A stretch of DNA of 40,594 nucleotides from positions 1 through 40,594 of the forward strand of contig NZ_CAMBNZ010000016.1 of assembly GCF_945869175.1 (NCBI RefSeq). The letters run 5' to 3'. Below are positions 40,462 to 40,594 of this stretch, piece by piece; the first letter of the stretch is position 1, and each line of letters begins with the position of its first letter. Below the pieces are notes generated by a model. It did no database searches. It had not been told where the DNA came from and saw only the letters and a program-made list of their open reading frames with translations. The stretch comes from Limnohabitans sp. Rim8 (GTDB taxonomy: Bacteria > Pseudomonadota > Gammaproteobacteria > Burkholderiales > Burkholderiaceae_C). Position numbers and translations under genes: made by a program.

Positions 40462-40594
40462 TCGTTATCCAGCATGGCACGCACCAAAGGAATCGTCAGG
40501 GCGCGTTGCGTTTGCAAAGCGTATTGATCCAAGTGGTCGAGCAACTGCATCAAACTGCCCAAATCACGCGAAAAGCGCTTGAGCACGTAAGACA
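40458..40594 (-). CDS. hda: DnaA-inactivation factor Hda, C-terminal 45 residues (5' end outside window)
   Basis: Minus-strand frame ends with TGA at 40460-40458, overlapping the ATG of the HAD gene. The visible tail runs SYVLKRFSRDLGSLMQ, then LLDHLDQYAL and QRALTIPLVRAML, the lid segment typical of Hda/DnaA-related AAA+ proteins that promote DnaA-ATP hydrolysis with the sliding clamp. The clamp-binding N-terminus and ATP site are outside the window. Confidence 0.85.
   Translation of the reverse strand, partial: SYVLKRFSRDLGSLMQLLDHLDQYALQTQRALTIPLVRAMLDNE

Overview
The window reads as chromosomal DNA of a betaproteobacterium of the order Burkholderiales, most likely family Comamonadaceae (Limnohabitans/Rhodoferax-like). 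The basis is indirect: a Bug/TctC-type periplasmic binding protein, a BktB-like thiolase, long-tailed PcnB, an AmpE/CobD-like protein next to a Nudix gene, and gene orders such as rpsP-rimM-trmD-rplS and hda-HAD-pcnB-folK. The genus call is an inference. I saw no tRNA, rRNA, insertion sequence, prophage or CRISPR array.

Left part (1-7.2 kb): the 3' end of a large secreted Ig-like/RTX protein; a gap with a possible small minus-strand transcription unit (dyad, 44-codon ORF, intrinsic terminator); a tripartite tricarboxylate transporter receptor; then, on the minus strand, a PAS-PAS hybrid histidine kinase, a receiver-adenylate cyclase and a beta-hydroxyacid dehydrogenase. Kinase and cyclase lie 16 bp apart and look like one phosphorelay-to-cAMP module. 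An orphan Hpt protein, the usual partner of a hybrid kinase, lies 2.4 kb away behind a perfect 19-bp palindrome.

Middle part (7.1-20.9 kb): mostly metabolic genes. A MaoC/MFE-2-like SDR dehydrogenase has a 34-codon ORF coupled to its end and is divergent from a Nudix hydrolase with a split Nudix box. Then come dusC with a GNAT gene, two c-type cytochromes (five haems, no dehydrogenase subunit), another SDR, a BktB-like thiolase, a compact plsY-RidA pair, ybaK-tas, and an acyl-CoA ligase divergent from an alpha/beta hydrolase with about 25 bp between start codons.

Right part (20.9-40.6 kb): mainly housekeeping. prfB has its programmed +1 frameshift, followed by pepN and fbp. Next are an NYN-domain putative nuclease divergent from a CoA-pyrophosphatase-like Nudix gene and an AmpE/CobD-like membrane protein. 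The minus-strand run M48 protease-phhB-rsgA is divergent from orn. A DEAD-box RNA helicase with an RGG-rich tail has a long, foldable leader. Then follow the rpsP-rimM-trmD-rplS ribosome operon, a GNAT gene with a TM2-like membrane protein, and the hda-HAD phosphatase-pcnB-folK operon, where hda runs off the window end.

RNA metabolism is well represented (helicase, orn, pcnB, NYN protein, rsgA, rimM, trmD, dusC, prfB). The parts least explained by known families are the small ORFs, the palindrome, the G8 tracts, the structured helicase leader and the orphan cytochromes. I found nothing that clearly amounts to a new defence or mobile system.
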